64,000 nt of DNA from Saposhnikovia divaricata (Eukaryota > Streptophyta > Magnoliopsida > Apiales > Apiaceae): contig CM071596.1 in the NCBI GenBank assembly GCA_036435485.1, positions 141,249,501-141,313,500 on the forward strand. Reading direction: 5' to 3'. A program made the position numbers and the translations under genes. Positions 1 to 12,385 of this stretch are shown in pieces (the first letter of the stretch is position 1; the number at the start of each line of letters is the position of its first letter). The notes beneath the pieces are model-generated. The model saw nothing but the letters and a program-made list of their open reading frames with translations, had not been told where the DNA came from and searched no databases.

Positions 1-308
1 GGAACACCTCCATCATCATTCAAGTAAGACAGGAATTCATGCATTATTATTAACAACAACTACGACACATAATATACAAGCATGCTTATTTAACCGTGCA
101 ATGGATGAGACCCCAAAAGACTTATACAATAATACCCATGTAGCGAGCCTTAGGTTAGTGGATCCCAGACTATAAAAGCCTTAGGTCACTAGGCACAAAG
201 TCCCCGCGAACTTAATCGCTCGAGTATTAAAGAGCTCACCCTGGTTAATTTTGCATATAAACATTCACACAACAACTTTTTTTTTCTCTTTTTTTTTCTC
301 TCTTTTTT

Positions 309-375
<67 letters not shown>

Positions 376-1052
376 CAATCTGGAATGAGAATTCTCAATT
401 CCAACCCTAGACTACTCATATAAATATGAGCCGGCTACTAGCCAATTGACACCTAGCCATTATTGACAAATATTTACAACTAGCATGAAATTACTATTTT
501 CCCCCAAACTTAGACTTTATTATCCCTACGCCATCAAGGGAATAACGAAAATTCTAAACATAATCAGGTGATTAAATCTAAAATAACCAAACAAGCATGG
601 CCTCAACCTAGCCCAAAAGAAAACAATGAGACTGTGTAAAATTTGTGTTTCTGAAACATGCAAGTCAATTTCATAAGAACTATAAATCAACCCTCTACTC
701 ATCATTACCACACTCAATAAGAAATCTACTTACCAATCAGAATTAGCTCGCTCTAAGGGATCATGAAATATGCATGCCATGCAAATGCAACTATATGAAC
801 TCACATGGTATACAAAAATAAAAACAGAATGTCCTACATGAAACAAACGTAGATAACACGAACATACATGCATGAACTACCACTAATATGCAAAATATGA
901 CATCTATATGAACACAATAACACATAATCACAAATAACTACGAATATACTACTTATCCCCCAAACCACCCCCAAACTTGAAAGATCCAATGTCCGCATTG
1001 AATGGAAGTAAATATGAGGAATAGTAGAACATACCTACTCATCGGAACCACA
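1..1052 (-). other. 3' noncoding region of element A
   Basis: No coding signal is seen. Several C-rich runs (near 498-510 and 956-975) read on the minus strand as purine-rich tracts resembling the PPT-like runs common downstream of Athila coding regions. No LTR start matching the visible LTR is present, so the true PPT and 3' LTR lie beyond the left edge. Confidence 0.6.
313..375. repeat. (AT)n followed by (GT)n microsatellite
   Basis: A pure AT dinucleotide run at about 313-354 changes directly into GT repeats at 355-375, preceded by a T/C-rich stretch (277-310). Confidence 0.95.
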
Positions 1053-1110
1053 TGGGTTGCCTCCCACGAAGCGCTGTCGTTAACGTCATTTAGCCGGACG
1101 TTGCTTCCTC
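1053..1110 (-). other. Conserved post-coding block of element A
   Basis: It contains TGGGTTGCCTCCCA, then AAGCGCT and a GTCATTTAGC stretch. The same arrangement lies just after the pol stop of element B (47918-47966). In A it sits just after the protease-frame stop, which places A's missing pol exactly between them. Confidence 0.7.
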
Positions 1111-1113
1111 AAC

Positions 1114-2052
1114 TCATGGTGGTTTCAAAAGAATGACAGAACCGTCCTCAACAGAAAGACCATTCAAATGAACGTTGACATCTTGATTGCTTAGTCCCAG
1201 CACAACTTTTCTTTCATTCTTCACCTTGATTTTTCCACCCATCGACTTCTTCGCCTTCTTTTTCTTCCTCACACCTCTAAGGTGTTTATCCCTCTCAACC
1301 GACTGAACAGAACACTCTTCTACCTCATCATCAACTATCCACCTTCTTAACACATTATCATGACCCTCTTCAAAAATCACTAACTCATCCTTCAAAAGGA
1401 CATACCTCAAATGCGGTGGAAGTTTTCCGAGCTTTACATTCGAGAGATCTTGAATTGAAGAACTGTCAATGGAATCAATGATGTGATGCTTTAGCATGTA
1501 CGTGTCCGACTTTTCGCTCAACAACTGATCAAACTTCTTTCTCTGAACCGTATCAACCATGTCCACACTGAAACACTCTTCATCTTCTGTCGGAAATTTC
1601 ATGGCCTTGAACACATTAAAGGTGACATTCTGATCTTGCACCCTCATTGTAAGCTCTCCTTTTTGCACATCGATCAAAGTACGGCCCGTAGATAGAAAAA
1701 ACCTTCCCAAGATTATGGGAATCTTCTTGTCTTCTTCGAAATCTAGAATCACAAAATCGGTAGGAAATATGAGCTGATCAACCTTCACCAGGACATCCTC
1801 TACTATACCCCTCGGATAAGTGATCGTCATATCAGCCAACTGCAAAGAGATGTTGGTTGGCTTCGGATCAGGCAGACCAAGTTGCTTGAAAATCGACAAG
1901 GGCATAAGATTAATGCTAGCTCCCAAATCACATAAGCATTTGTCAAAAGACAACTTCCCAATGGTGCATGGAATTGTAAAGCTTCCTGGATCCTTAAGTT
2001 TAGGAGGCAATTTCTGTTGCAACACCGCACTACACTCCTCTGTCAATGCCAC
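1114..2052 (-). pseudogene. Athila-like retroviral-type aspartic protease (element A)
   Basis: The open frame of 312 codons matches the protease part of Athila-type polyproteins. The catalytic motif appears as CDLGAS at residues 41-46 and the flap/C-terminal part as IPIILGR near residue 111. The protease would cut the Gag polyprotein inside the particle. The stretch starting LTEECSA normally continues from gag without a break, so the Met at 2052 is not a true start. A frameshift at roughly 2045-2095 separates it from gag. The C-terminal third is lysine-rich and ends at TGA (1114-1116) with no RT following. Confidence 0.8.
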
Positions 2053-2339
2053 TGTTTCAAATTATTCCAACCTTCTCTTTCGTGACAAAACTTTGCATAT
2101 CTCGGCATCTGCTCCAATGCTTCAACAAAAGGAATGTTAATGGACAGTTTCTTGAAGACATTCATAAACTTCTGAAACTGTTTTTCTTGATCTTGTTTTT
2201 GCAAGCGTTGAGGGTATGGTGGAGAAGGATAGATCTGATTCACCAACTTCTGCTTCGGAGGAGAGTTTTCAACAAAATTTTGCTTTTGAAGTCTTTTTGG
2301 GAGTGAAGGGGGTGGATAGATCTGATTGCTCTCTGTAGA
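2043..2339 (-). pseudogene. Gag-protease linker of element A, with internal repeat
   Basis: This continues the gag frame after the in-frame TAG at 2340-2342. The phrase NQIYP, then Pro/Arg/Gln residues ending RLQKQ, occurs twice about 105 bp apart (copies near 2285-2330 and 2185-2240), so an in-frame duplication lies in the linker. It then reads the conserved NIPFVEALEQMPRYAKF segment that precedes protease in Athila elements, before a frameshift around 2045-2095 breaks the reading. Confidence 0.65.
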
Positions 2340-3506
2340 CTACTTTGGAGTAGATGTTTCAGCAAAGGTTTTGCCTTTTTCCACTTCGTCAACCAACTGA
2401 TCAGCTGCCAATTCAGAATTTGCCTTTTCTTTATCTGTAGAAGCCTCCACCTGCTGTTTCTTGATTTCTTCGTCTTCCTCAGCTGCTGATTTTTGATCCC
2501 TCGTGACTTTTCCAGATCTTAAAGTAACTGCATTGACCTGTTCCTTGACTTCCCTCTTGCCTGGATTAGGCTCTGTATCACTTGGAAGAGTTCCTTGCTG
2601 CCTGTTAAATAGGGCACTTGGAAGCTGCCCCATCTGGTTCTCCAAGGTCTTCAAAGATACCGCTTGGATTTTAACCATCATCCTCAATTCATCCAATTCT
2701 GATTTTTCACTAGAAGATTGCCCTGCATTAACCTGAGGCTGTTGCTGAAAACCTGGAGGTTGGAATGGTTGCCTTGGAGCATACTGCTGCTGATAGCCCT
2801 GATTGGATGGCCTAGCTCCAAATTGTTGATAAGACTGCTGTGGTTGTTGAGCCCCTTGAGTATTGCTCCAGCTGAAATTGGGATGATTCCGATTATTTGG
2901 ATGATAAGTGGCTGGAACTGGTGCAGCAGGTCTCTGGAAATTACTCACGAACTGTGCTGATTCAGAAGAGATAGCACACTGATTCGTGTCATGTGCCCCC
3001 GCACATAGCTCATAAACACTAGCAACCCGCTGAACTCCATAATTAGTAAGAGAATCCACCTTCATCGTCAGAGCCTTCAACTGAGCTGCTATAGCTGTTA
3101 CTGCATCAACTTCAAGAATTCCTGCTACCTTGCCTTGAGAAAGTCTTTGAGTTGGATTTTGATATTCATTAGCAGCCATCGTCTCAATAAGATCATAAGC
3201 CTCCTCATAGCTCTTAGCCCATAGAGCTCCACCTGATGTTGCATCTAGCAAAGGTCTAGACTGTGCTCCCAACCCATTGTAGAAACCATTGATTACCATC
3301 CAGTCAGGCATACCATGATGAGGACACTTACGAAGCATCTCCTTGTATCGTTCCCAAGCCTCACACAAAGATTCTCCAGATTGTTGCTGAAATTGAGTAA
3401 GAGCATTCCTTATTGCTGTAGTTTTCGCCATGGGAAAGAATTTAGTAAGAAACTTCTGAGCAAGATCCTCCCAAGTAGTAATGGAACCAGCTGGTAAAGA
3501 ATGCAA
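2340..3506 (-). pseudogene. Gag, central and C-terminal part (element A)
   Basis: The open stretch of 388 codons carries the retrotransposon gag domain in its first 100 residues (TTWEDLAQKFLTKFFP, then a CEAWERYKEMLRKCPHHG-type segment). A Gln/Pro/Asn-rich region follows, then a charged tail. A zinc-knuckle remnant (residues near 165-180) reads YELCAGAHDTNQC, so the expected first Cys is Tyr. Gag forms the cytoplasmic particle that packages element RNA. The frame is the same as the upstream fragment, separated only by TAG at 3507-3509, and it ends at another in-frame TAG (2340-2342). Confidence 0.8.
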
Positions 3507-3866
3507 CTAGCCTTTATCCTTATCCCTAAGGGAGAATGGGAAAAGCCTCAATTTGATAGCATCATCCGACACACCATTGAACTTGAAAGTGCCACAAATC
3601 TCAATGAAATCCCTAATGTGCATGTTAGAATCCTCCATAGGAGCACCCCCAAACTGAACTGAATTTTGCACCATCTGAATCGTGCCAGGCTTGATTTCAA
3701 AGTTGTTAGCTGCAATAGCTGGCCTGACAATGCTAGATTGGATGTCATTGATCTTAGGCTGAGAATAATCCTTCAAAGCCTTTGCTGCTGCTGGTAAATC
3801 TGCCATCTCTTTTGCTGCTGCAAGTTCTTCTTCTGCCAGTTTACGAGTTTGCAAACATGCTCGCAT
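3507..3866 (-). pseudogene. Gag N-terminal part (element A)
   Basis: 119 codons starting at an ATG (3864-3866), about 120 bp downstream of the PBS. The N-terminus is Ala/Glu-rich. The segment IKLRLFPFSLRDKDKG is the hallmark start of the Athila gag domain. The codon expected to encode Trp is TAG (3507-3509), so translation would stop inside the domain. An upstream in-frame start cannot be excluded, but the PBS is close. Confidence 0.8.
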
Positions 3867-3982
3867 ACACGTTCAAGTACCTGAAACACCAAGAAATAAC
3901 AAACTAAGTAAGAAACTCCGAGTCAGTGAACGCTAACGAACACTGATGACAAGCACATAAACTAAAAACAAAACACCGATGA

Positions 3983-4000
3983 TCCCCGGTAGCTGCGCCA
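3983..4000 (-). other. Primer-binding site of element A (tRNA-Asp type)
   Basis: The plus strand reads tccccggtagctgcgcca, closely resembling the 3' end of plant tRNA-Asp (ccccggcaacggcgcca) with a few mismatches. It lies 6 bp inside the LTR end, as expected for a minus-strand element. Confidence 0.8.
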
Positions 4001-4006
4001 AAAACT

Positions 4007-5717
4007 TGTTTGCACTAAATCACGCAAGTATATGTGGTCACAAGTAATATAATTCAAGTTCGTTCCACAGAGATCTGGTTAAGTTTCTATTCAGTTAATG
4101 CACCTATTCAATAATGTATGGTTTTAATTCACTGCTAAGACAAATAACAAATTGGGGTTTTATTTAACTAAACTAACTAAGATGCAAATTATCAACTAAG
4201 AATGAACAACTAACGAGAAATAAACTGAATTACTTATATGAGAATAAACATGGGACTCTAACTTCATTATCTACTTCACTTAGAGTTAATGCCTTTAATC
4301 AATACATGTGATAGGTTTGATTCTGATCAGACAACACGAAACAAGTATAGGTTACCTCTCGGTATACGAACACCAAACTAATCATACATCCACAAAAGAG
4401 ATAGAAGATGAATAGACACCAATTATGTTTAGACCCTATATCTCTATAAGATTTGAAAACATAATGGTTTAAGCACAAGTCATCCATATAGATCACATAG
4501 GGCAATATAAGTATTCTCATCTTATACTACAAATCATGTTGATAACAATCATGAACCTATGCTAGCATGGCAAGTTCTAAATCTTAAGATCCACTCTCGT
4601 TTCACAAAAGATTAACAAATTAGATGTCAGTTACGCATCTAAATACATGAATCATAACCATAAGAGGATATCAAGAATTCACCACACATAAATCTTTAAA
4701 GCAATCAAACTACTAAGCTACATAGATAAATCCATTAGAATCCTATGACAACGATTAGTTCATAATTGAACCTCTCGTCACCATGGGAATTGATGAAAAC
4801 ATGATATAAAACAAAGTATGAAAGAAAGAAGAAGTAATATCAATAAAACAAAGAGTTGAGAAAACAAATCTAGAATCCAGAATAGCGCCTAAGAAAAGAA
4901 TACAAAAAATGAAGTAGATCTAGATCCGTTGCTTGTCACGAGCGTTGAATCTTTCTCCCCTTTTCTCCCTTGCAAATCTATGCTATGATATGTAATGATA
5001 CAAATTACAATGCTAAGATGTGTTTTTATAGCCCTAGATATCTTGCCAAGCAAGAAATTCCCCAAAATAGAATTAAAATAGAATTTCTGTAGTTCAGCAT
5101 AAAATACGTTTCCTAAACTGATTCTGTTTTGAAGGAAAATTCCTAACTGACTTTTCTTCAGTATTTATGGCCCGTTTCAGTTGTATTTGGACATCTGAAC
5201 CACTTTAGAATGAAAGATAATTCCGTTATCTTCGTGTGGACTGTAAAATCATCCAAAACGGACTTGTAGAACTCAAGATATGACCCAAACAGTAAATTAG
5301 AATTTTCTACCAGCCGACAGCCGCGCCGCAGCGCACCTAGCCACGCTGCAGTGTCAAAACTTCCTGGAACACTTTGCTGAAACAGATCCGTCTTCTTCTG
5401 AGCTTTCCAACGACTACTTACGGGCCTCAAACGGACTTGTAGAACTCCAGATATGGCCAAAACAGTGAAGACTGCGCAGCCTACCCGGAAAATCCGAATT
5501 TTAATCAAATTAACCTCCAACTCTCTTCCGCGAGTTGCCGTTCTTCATATATTGAGCTCAAAACCACCAAAGCATCATAGAAACACATCATACCTGCCTC
5601 AAGCTAGTAGTTCTACACAACTCACAAAAACACGTTAAAAACACAACATACTTGAGGTCAAGTAAATCCATTTAAGCCGATAAGAAGCGTTCTAAGTGGA
5701 TATAAATCCACTTATCA
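4007..5717 (-). mobile_element. 5' LTR of element A
   Basis: About 1.7 kb, beginning TG (4007) and ending CA (5717) on the plus strand. The right end reads cttatca, giving TGATAAG on the minus strand as in element F. A minus-strand TATA-like box (ctataaaaaca) lies at 5022-5033. The gttccacagagatc stretch near 4058 corresponds to similar sequences near the LTR ends of B and F. No gene is present inside; short open frames (for example 5158-5520) have no recognisable content. Confidence 0.75.
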
Positions 5718-7397
5718 CGGAGGTTCGGCCGGATTTTGGCTTGATGAACGAACTTGGTCAGCCCTTCGGGAGGCCGAATTGTAGTGGTAGAGGAGCTTGG
5801 TTGGTGGAACTAAGCTTTATGGAACAAAAACCTTGTATATATGTAAGTATATGTAAGAGAGAGAAGGTTTTTGAGATGAAGTGGGTGTAGAGAGTGTTTG
5901 TATATATTGAGAGAGCTTTCACTTCTAAATTCCCAGCACTTATTTGGCTCCTTAGCTTGTTGAAATGGTTGGGGCAAGGGGTTTATTTATAGGAGGAGTT
6001 GGGTGGAAGGAAGGGTGAGGATTGAAGGAAAAAGAAGTGGTTGAGATTGATGAGGTGGAAAGTGGTTTTGTGTTTGTTGGGGGTGGTTTTGTGTTTCTTT
6101 GCAATTGGGGGTGGTTTTCTACACAAATATCCCAGCTGATATATATCTCTAATATATTGTATCGGACTCGTATCAATTAACGAATAAATATGTAACATAT
6201 TTCGTTAATTAAATACCCGATAAATACGAAAATTCCCAATAAATAATCCTTAAATTATGGAGCACTTAAGAATATCATAAATGGAATTCTAGAAGTTTTG
6301 GTCAAATTTGGTCAACGTTGACTTGGTCAAACGTGGTCAACTGTGGACCCACTGCCTCGATTTTCGTGCCCGGACCAAAATTCTCAAAAAATTATGAAAC
6401 TTTTACCATGCATAGAAAATAACATTTAAGTGACCCATATCAAGTTTCAAGTCATTCTAGTAAGTGGAAGTATTTTATTTGTATTTAATACGATTAAATC
6501 AGGTTTCGGTTCCGAATAAAATACGATTGATCTTTCTATTAAATAGATGAATCTATTGACCAATGTTTTGACTAGAATAAATACTTAGAATATATTTCCT
6601 AATATATAAAATAAATTGAGAGTGTAGGAAATATTTTTGAGTATTTAAAATAATTTTCTCCGAAAATAGAATAAATTTACGAAGTGGGAGAAAAATTACT
6701 TTAAATATTTCTGGCACGAGATAACAATGGGTATTAATATTATACCACTGAATATTAATATTCTTGAGGATAAAAGTATTTTGAGTACTAAGGCGGAATA
6801 TTGTTGAATAAAATCTGATCGTTTTTAAATATAGCACGAGTTCTCTAAAGAATATTGATCCTCGAATATTCTTTGTTCGAGCCTGTTGCCTTATCAATTT
6901 TGCAACGGAGATCTAAAAAATATTAAATATCAATATTTCTTTTTCGATCTTATTGTCGTAGTGTAGAGATATATTCCATAAAAAAATATAATTTAATTTT
7001 TAACAATAATGGAATATCTCTTATAATTGAAAATAGATATTGCTAGAATTGACTTTTGACTTTTGACAGAATCAATTAAATTTATGACCTAGTGGAGAGG
7101 ATAACTAAGTGTAATTAAATTTTATGTTTTAATCGTACAAATACCAAAATAAATAATATATCGAAGATATCCTTTCAAGATGCACATATTAATTACATCT
7201 AACTCATTATTACTCACTAATATCTTCATATCTATTACTCCTTCATTATTACATATTAGGAATTTATAATAGTTAAATATTTAGATAAATAATATGTATA
7301 ATTATATTATCATTATTAGATAACATCTATTTTATGTACGAGGAAAATTGATAGTAAGGTTAAGAAAATAAATCAATCCTGGTGTACTAAATTAATT
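5718..7397. other. AT-rich spacer, possible remnant of an old LTR on the minus strand
   Basis: No supported gene. A minus-strand TATA-like box (CCTATAAATA) at 5984-5993 lies in a GA-rich stretch. A cluster of GGTCAA/GTTGAC motifs occupies 6298-6345. Beyond about 6450 the sequence is very AT-rich. This pattern resembles a decayed plant LTR, but no partner LTR, PBS or TSD was found. Confidence 0.35.
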
Positions 7398-7609
7398 CAT
7401 TGGAGTATCTACATTGGATTTTATTTCATCTATTGGAGCAAACTTCATCGTTAATGGATTCATATTTGTTTCCACAATATACTTGAATGCCTCATTTGAA
7501 TACTCTCTGGTGAAGAACATTGTTGTATAAGTTGCAATTTAACACCCGTTGGAGGGGATGATGAAATGATACGAATTGAAATATACAACAAAAGAATGAT
7601 GAAGAGCAT
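7398..7609. repeat. First copy (left part) of a host tandem repeat split by element B
   Basis: Starting cattggagtatctacattgg, this stretch is repeated at 54435-54640 at roughly 90 percent identity by eye. With B removed, copy one (7398-7609 plus 54396-54434, 251 bp) lies directly next to copy two. The minus strand of both copies has a short open stretch beginning MFFTRE. The last five bases (7605-7609, agcat) are the TSD of B. Confidence 0.75.
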
Positions 7610-8903
7610 TGACAAGGCTGTCGCGTGCCTATCAAATAATATATCTAACAAATCCTTCTAACTATGTAGTAGGGTAAGTCAGAGTCGATCCCATAGAGAC
7701 AAATGTATCAATCACTAGTTATTCTTGACTCGATTCAACTAAGCAAGTAAACAATAAAATTTTGAGAGATTATTAAACTAATAGTTCTCTAAGGAAAATT
7801 GTGTTGAATTTATTAATTAACTAAAAACATCTAGAATTAAGTATTCCCGCTAGCTTGAATCAATACAATTATGCTTTCCCGCCCCAATTAATCATGTACT
7901 ACTCAAGAGGAAAGATGCACCCTATAAAATACCAATAATCTCTTTCGAGTATTAATGGCTTCGCTAAAATACACTCAAGCCTATTTTCATGGCATCAAGC
8001 AATTAAGAGGCATTAAACACAACATCCTAACTTCCTAACAATTCATTCTACCTATTTTCATGGAGAATTTCATGTCCTTATTGGATAAATCAGAACCATC
8101 TAAATCCAACTTTCATTGATAAATAGATATTTGGTTCAAACAATACACATAATCACGTCTGACATGTAATTGTTAATTAAACACAACTCAATAAGCAAGA
8201 GCATATAACATAACCAAATTGGGGGATTGGGAAAATCATACATCAATCATAACTAGGGTTCAACTTAACCTTAGATTAGAGATCTACTCACTCATAATTA
8301 AACTAGCAAAACACATAAAATAATAAGAACACATAATTAATCTATTATTGAGAATAGTGAAGAAAACCTTCAATCTTTAATCTTTGCACAAGAAGAAAAA
8401 AAAAATAAAAGTCTCGCTCTCCTCTCTTGGTCTCTCTATGTATGTCTCTCCCCTAATAATAATAATATCAGATCTTTTATATGTCTCAAATAAAAGTATT
8501 TTAATGCCTTGGGAAAAATTACAAGTAAGTTTCCTAAACTGAATTGATTTCCAAGGAAAATTCATGGTTGACTTTTCTCCATTAATTCTGGGCCACTCCA
8601 GTTGTAATATGACTTCTGGACCATCTTAGAATGATAGATAATATAATTATCTTCGCGTGGGCTGCTGAATCACCCAATTCTGACTTATAGAACTCGAGAT
8701 ATGGCCCAAACAGTGAAGTACGCGCGTGCAACCCAACAAATCCGAATTTCTTTCTAATAAATTTCCAAATTAAGCTCTTTATTCTTCAATCCATCCAAGT
8801 TTAGGATTTCCTTGCTTCCTACAATAAAACATTAAAATCTATTAAATAAAATCCAATTAAATGCAAAATATAATAAATATGAGGAATATAATCATATAAA
8901 ATA

Positions 8904-8934
8904 CACTATACCAAATATCGCCTATTGCAACACC
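8904..8934. repeat. Left terminal inverted repeat of the CACTA element
   Basis: Begins CACTATACCAAATAT and ends with GCAACACC. It pairs with 13017-13047 with two mismatches. Confidence 0.93.
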
Positions 8935-9330
8935 AAAAAAGTGTATTATTAGGCCCCAAAAATGTTACATTAGATGTTTAAATAACGTTTTTGCCAAAAT
9001 TCGGTGTTGCATTTGCCGGCGTTGCCTATGCCCTCTATAGCAACACTTTTCGAACTTATTGCAACACGTTTTGATGTATTACAATAAGAGTTTGTTGTAA
9101 CACTTTTACATGTTTTATTAACATTTTAAGGTGTTACAACAGACTAATGCAACACTTTTTTGCAACATTTATTGACTTAAAATGTTACAAAGTGAGTTTA
9201 TTGCAACATTTTAATGCAACATTTAGTGCCTCTTGCAATGTTTTTTGGTTTTTTAGCAACATTTATCTACAACATTTTTATCTCTATTGTAATACTTTTA
9301 GATTTTATTGGCAACACTTTTTTGTAACAC
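8935..9330. repeat. Left subterminal repeats of the CACTA element
   Basis: More than ten variants of GCAACA(C/T)TTTT or GTAACACTTTT occur between about 9040 and 9330, for example near 9043, 9150, 9165 and 9205. Such repeats are transposase-binding sites in CACTA elements. Confidence 0.8.
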
Positions 9331-12129
9331 TTTTTATTAGTCCATATTGCAGTGTCCTGTCTGAAATTTTAATATAACATGCACAAAAGCATATTAAACC
9401 ATAAATGACATTTCGAACTCCCCAAATGAAAAATCGAACAAAACAGATGTCAATACAACACAGACATAGTACTACTTAGTCTAAAGTCGAAACACATGTC
9501 GACTTACTTTACAATTCTACATTAAACTTGGTCTTTCTCAAAATACCTACCTACTACCAAAAGTACAAATAGAAAATAAAAGTATTTAAGTACTGATCAT
9601 CAATCATCACTTTCGTTGTCCTCGTGATCATTGTCATCCTCGCGATCGACCTCCCAATCCCTGTAAAGTCTCTGCAAAGACTGCATCCAATATGGACCTC
9701 CTAATTTGATCATCGACCTCCTGATCACTGTAAACCAACTGTAATGAGAAAAACAAAAAGAACTAGCCGGAGTGGGAGGAGGTAATGAGGTGAAAGTTAC
9801 AATGCAGGCGGGAGAATATGATAAATAATGGGAGCATGCTAGAACTCTGGGATTAAAGACTGACCAAACTTAAATGAGACCGAACTACTAAAGTACTGGA
9901 ACTTGGATTACACTTATGGAAAGAAATGAAACAACTAATAAAGATTATGAAGATATACACCGGAAAACATTATTCTTTTCAATTTAACCAAAAGAACCTT
10001 GTAAAACAAAGCAAAAAATACAAATCAATATCCGAAACTGGTCATTATATAGATCAAGGTAGGTTTCAAGTTTACAAGTATCTAACACTTTCCAAATGCA
10101 CAAAAACACAAAAACATCCCCCGCTCTATGTTTCCTTCGCTTGCTAGGGAAGAAAGACAAGTAGAGTAAGCTTGTATTAAGTTTAACATTACCATGAGCA
10201 GAAATAAACTCATCTGGAATATGGCATGGGGAGTAATATCTTTAAAGATTTCACCTAGAAATCTACAACAAAAAAGGAAAGAGAAAAGATCACTTCAAGA
10301 AATTTGCATATCTACTTGCACAACGAACCAGCATACTTTCAAAAATAGAAGACTGCATGTATGCCAACTAAATAATAAACCTTCTCCAGTTTAACATTTG
10401 ATTGTGCTTTTTAGAAAATTTCTCAACCTTTTAAGCTCTGCAGGCTGCATTTATGTCTGAGATTGATATCAACATTACCAACCTGATGGTTTATATCTGC
10501 AGTTTCCTCCCCTTTAAGATTTTTGGGATTAGTAGCAACACCACTTATTAATGATGGTTGTTATTGTGCACTGGAGTCGTTCAAATGCATTAGGTTCTCA
10601 CCACTTAATAACAGTTCGTTTACAGAAAAAAAATGAAGTTCTCACCATTGACCAAATGAAAGATGCCATCTCAAATGCATTCTGCATATCAAGTAAAACA
10701 GTTGAATTAGTGAGTATATATATACACTACAATGTTTTTACTGTGGACATATTTTAGGTTCACCTGGAATGATATGAATTGTATTATCCTCAACAAAACC
10801 CTGGGCCTTCCAAACCAGAATAACTCATCTCTAAGATTAAACCGGCAAAATTCTCCTACTAGCCCTACTTCTGTTATTTCAACAGCCAGCTTTACCACTA
10901 TATGGTGCAGTTTAGAACCGACCAAGAGAATAAAATTTTGCACATTTAAAAGAGATGAGAATCAAGAGCGCAGTTGAGAATCTCAGTCTCATAAGACAAA
11001 GACAGTAACATGTAGGGAGTACTTACAAATGCTGGAAGGAATGAAAGCCAAAAGTAGATGTTTGTTCCTGTACAAGTGTTGTGCAGATAAGCCCGATAAG
11101 AGATACTACTCATCTATAAGCCCCTCTTACAACATCGCAAAGGTATATATGCGTAAATTCATTTGCAGGTACCTCATATAATATATAACACATATATCAT
11201 CATGTTTCAAAAAGTTGTAGAATGTAACTTATCTTAAATAGTTTTTAATGCAGAGTGATAGCTTATATATCTTTCAGATTCTTCAGTAACATATATGCAT
11301 TATTCTTTTGCATATACTCAGTGATTTGGTAAGACATCTTTACTAAAATAGACCCTTTAAAATTAATAGACGTGTCAGCCAATCAGAAGACAAACAAGAA
11401 GAGTAAGAAAATGTTTACAATTTTGACCATAAAGCTCACCATCTTCAGGATAGCAATGGTCAAAACCATGAAGGGCAAAAAGTCAAATTTACATATCAGA
11501 GCAATGAACATGAATCCAAACTATAAAAAGAACACATGAAAAAGTTAAATTACTCGGTGGCCATATCTATAAGTATGTAATATTTGTACTATGGGATACT
11601 TGTACTATGGTTTTGAAATGTTGTAAAAACTTACCACAAGACGGATTGTTATTGAGACTGCATAAATCTGCCAAATGTAATATATATAAAAATTAGTTCA
11701 ATTTAACAAAAGGGGTCATTTTTTCTATATAAAAAAAGGTGTCATTTCAAATAAAGAGAAAAGTGAAAAACTAACTTTGTAGCTCTTCATCCTTCGGAAA
11801 ATTGCTCAGCTCGTTAAGACTGCGCTTATGATGATGCTAAGCTCATCCTTCGGAAAATTGCTCATCCTTCGAAAAATTTAACAGTGCTGAAAACATCTGC
11901 CATTCTCAGAGCCTATTTTCATTAACCAACAAAAATTAATCAAGGGTCAAAGAACAAAAATTCAACACCAAAACATAATGTGGTTGCTGAGAATTAGAAA
12001 AAAAATTCCCGATTCAATCAATTAAGTTACTCATATAACACCAACACAGAACTAACTCCTAATTAACACGAAATCCTTACTAATTTAACCCTTAATATCA
12101 GCTTAAATCGAACAAAAATTGTGAACACA
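9331..12129. other. CACTA interior without a recognisable gene
   Basis: Only short open frames are present (for example 9926-10147, 10551-10757, 10732-10977), none with a recognisable domain. A ctcatccttcggaaaattgc motif is repeated three times, sometimes shortened, at about 11788-11870. Intron-like T-rich stretches and one exon-like piece (9600-9700, minus) could be captured host sequence. Confidence 0.5.
9600..9700 (-). pseudogene. Exon-like fragment with acidic C-terminus inside CACTA
   Basis: On the minus strand a possible splice acceptor (aaattag) at about 9701-9707 is followed by an open stretch of about 33 codons ending at a stop at 9600-9602. The tail is rich in Asp and Glu (DREDDNDHEDNESDD). 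No family is recognised. It could be the last exon of a captured gene, a relic of a transposase C-terminus, or chance. Confidence 0.25.
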
Positions 12130-12349
12130 TATAATCCAACATATTTTTATACACATACATATGTATACATGTATAATTCAATATAAACAAAAAAGATGGA
12201 TACTTTACCTCAAATTAAAGCTTTAATTGAATTTTTACTTTAATTGAAGTTCCAATCAGTTTTGGGTGCTCTAATCGGTTTTGGGGATTTGAGTAGGGTG
12301 TGAGAGATGACTGGCAGAGACGAGTGGCAGAGATGAGTGTGTGTAAGAG

Positions 12350-12385
<36 letters not shown>

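Larger units (their letters stand above)
1..5717 (-). mobile_element. Element A: Athila-like Ty3/gypsy LTR retrotransposon lacking pol, 3' end outside the window
   Basis: Minus-strand order from right to left is 5' LTR (4007-5717), tRNA-Asp-type PBS, gag, protease, then a noncoding 3' region reaching the left edge. The matching 3' LTR is not in the window, so neither TSD nor LTR divergence can be measured. Reverse transcriptase, RNase H and integrase are absent: the frame ends shortly after protease and is followed at once by the sequence block that follows pol in element B. Gag type, DLGAS protease and PBS fit the Athila/Tat branch. It is non-autonomous and also carries two in-frame stops and a frameshift. 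Confidence 0.85.

Noticed and set aside
189..419. 76-codon minus-strand frame
   Set aside because: Produced by the AT/GT microsatellite and adjacent T/C-rich sequence.
5696..5890. 64-codon plus-strand frame at the edge of the A LTR
   Set aside because: Crosses the LTR boundary, and the downstream part is GA-rich with no domain.
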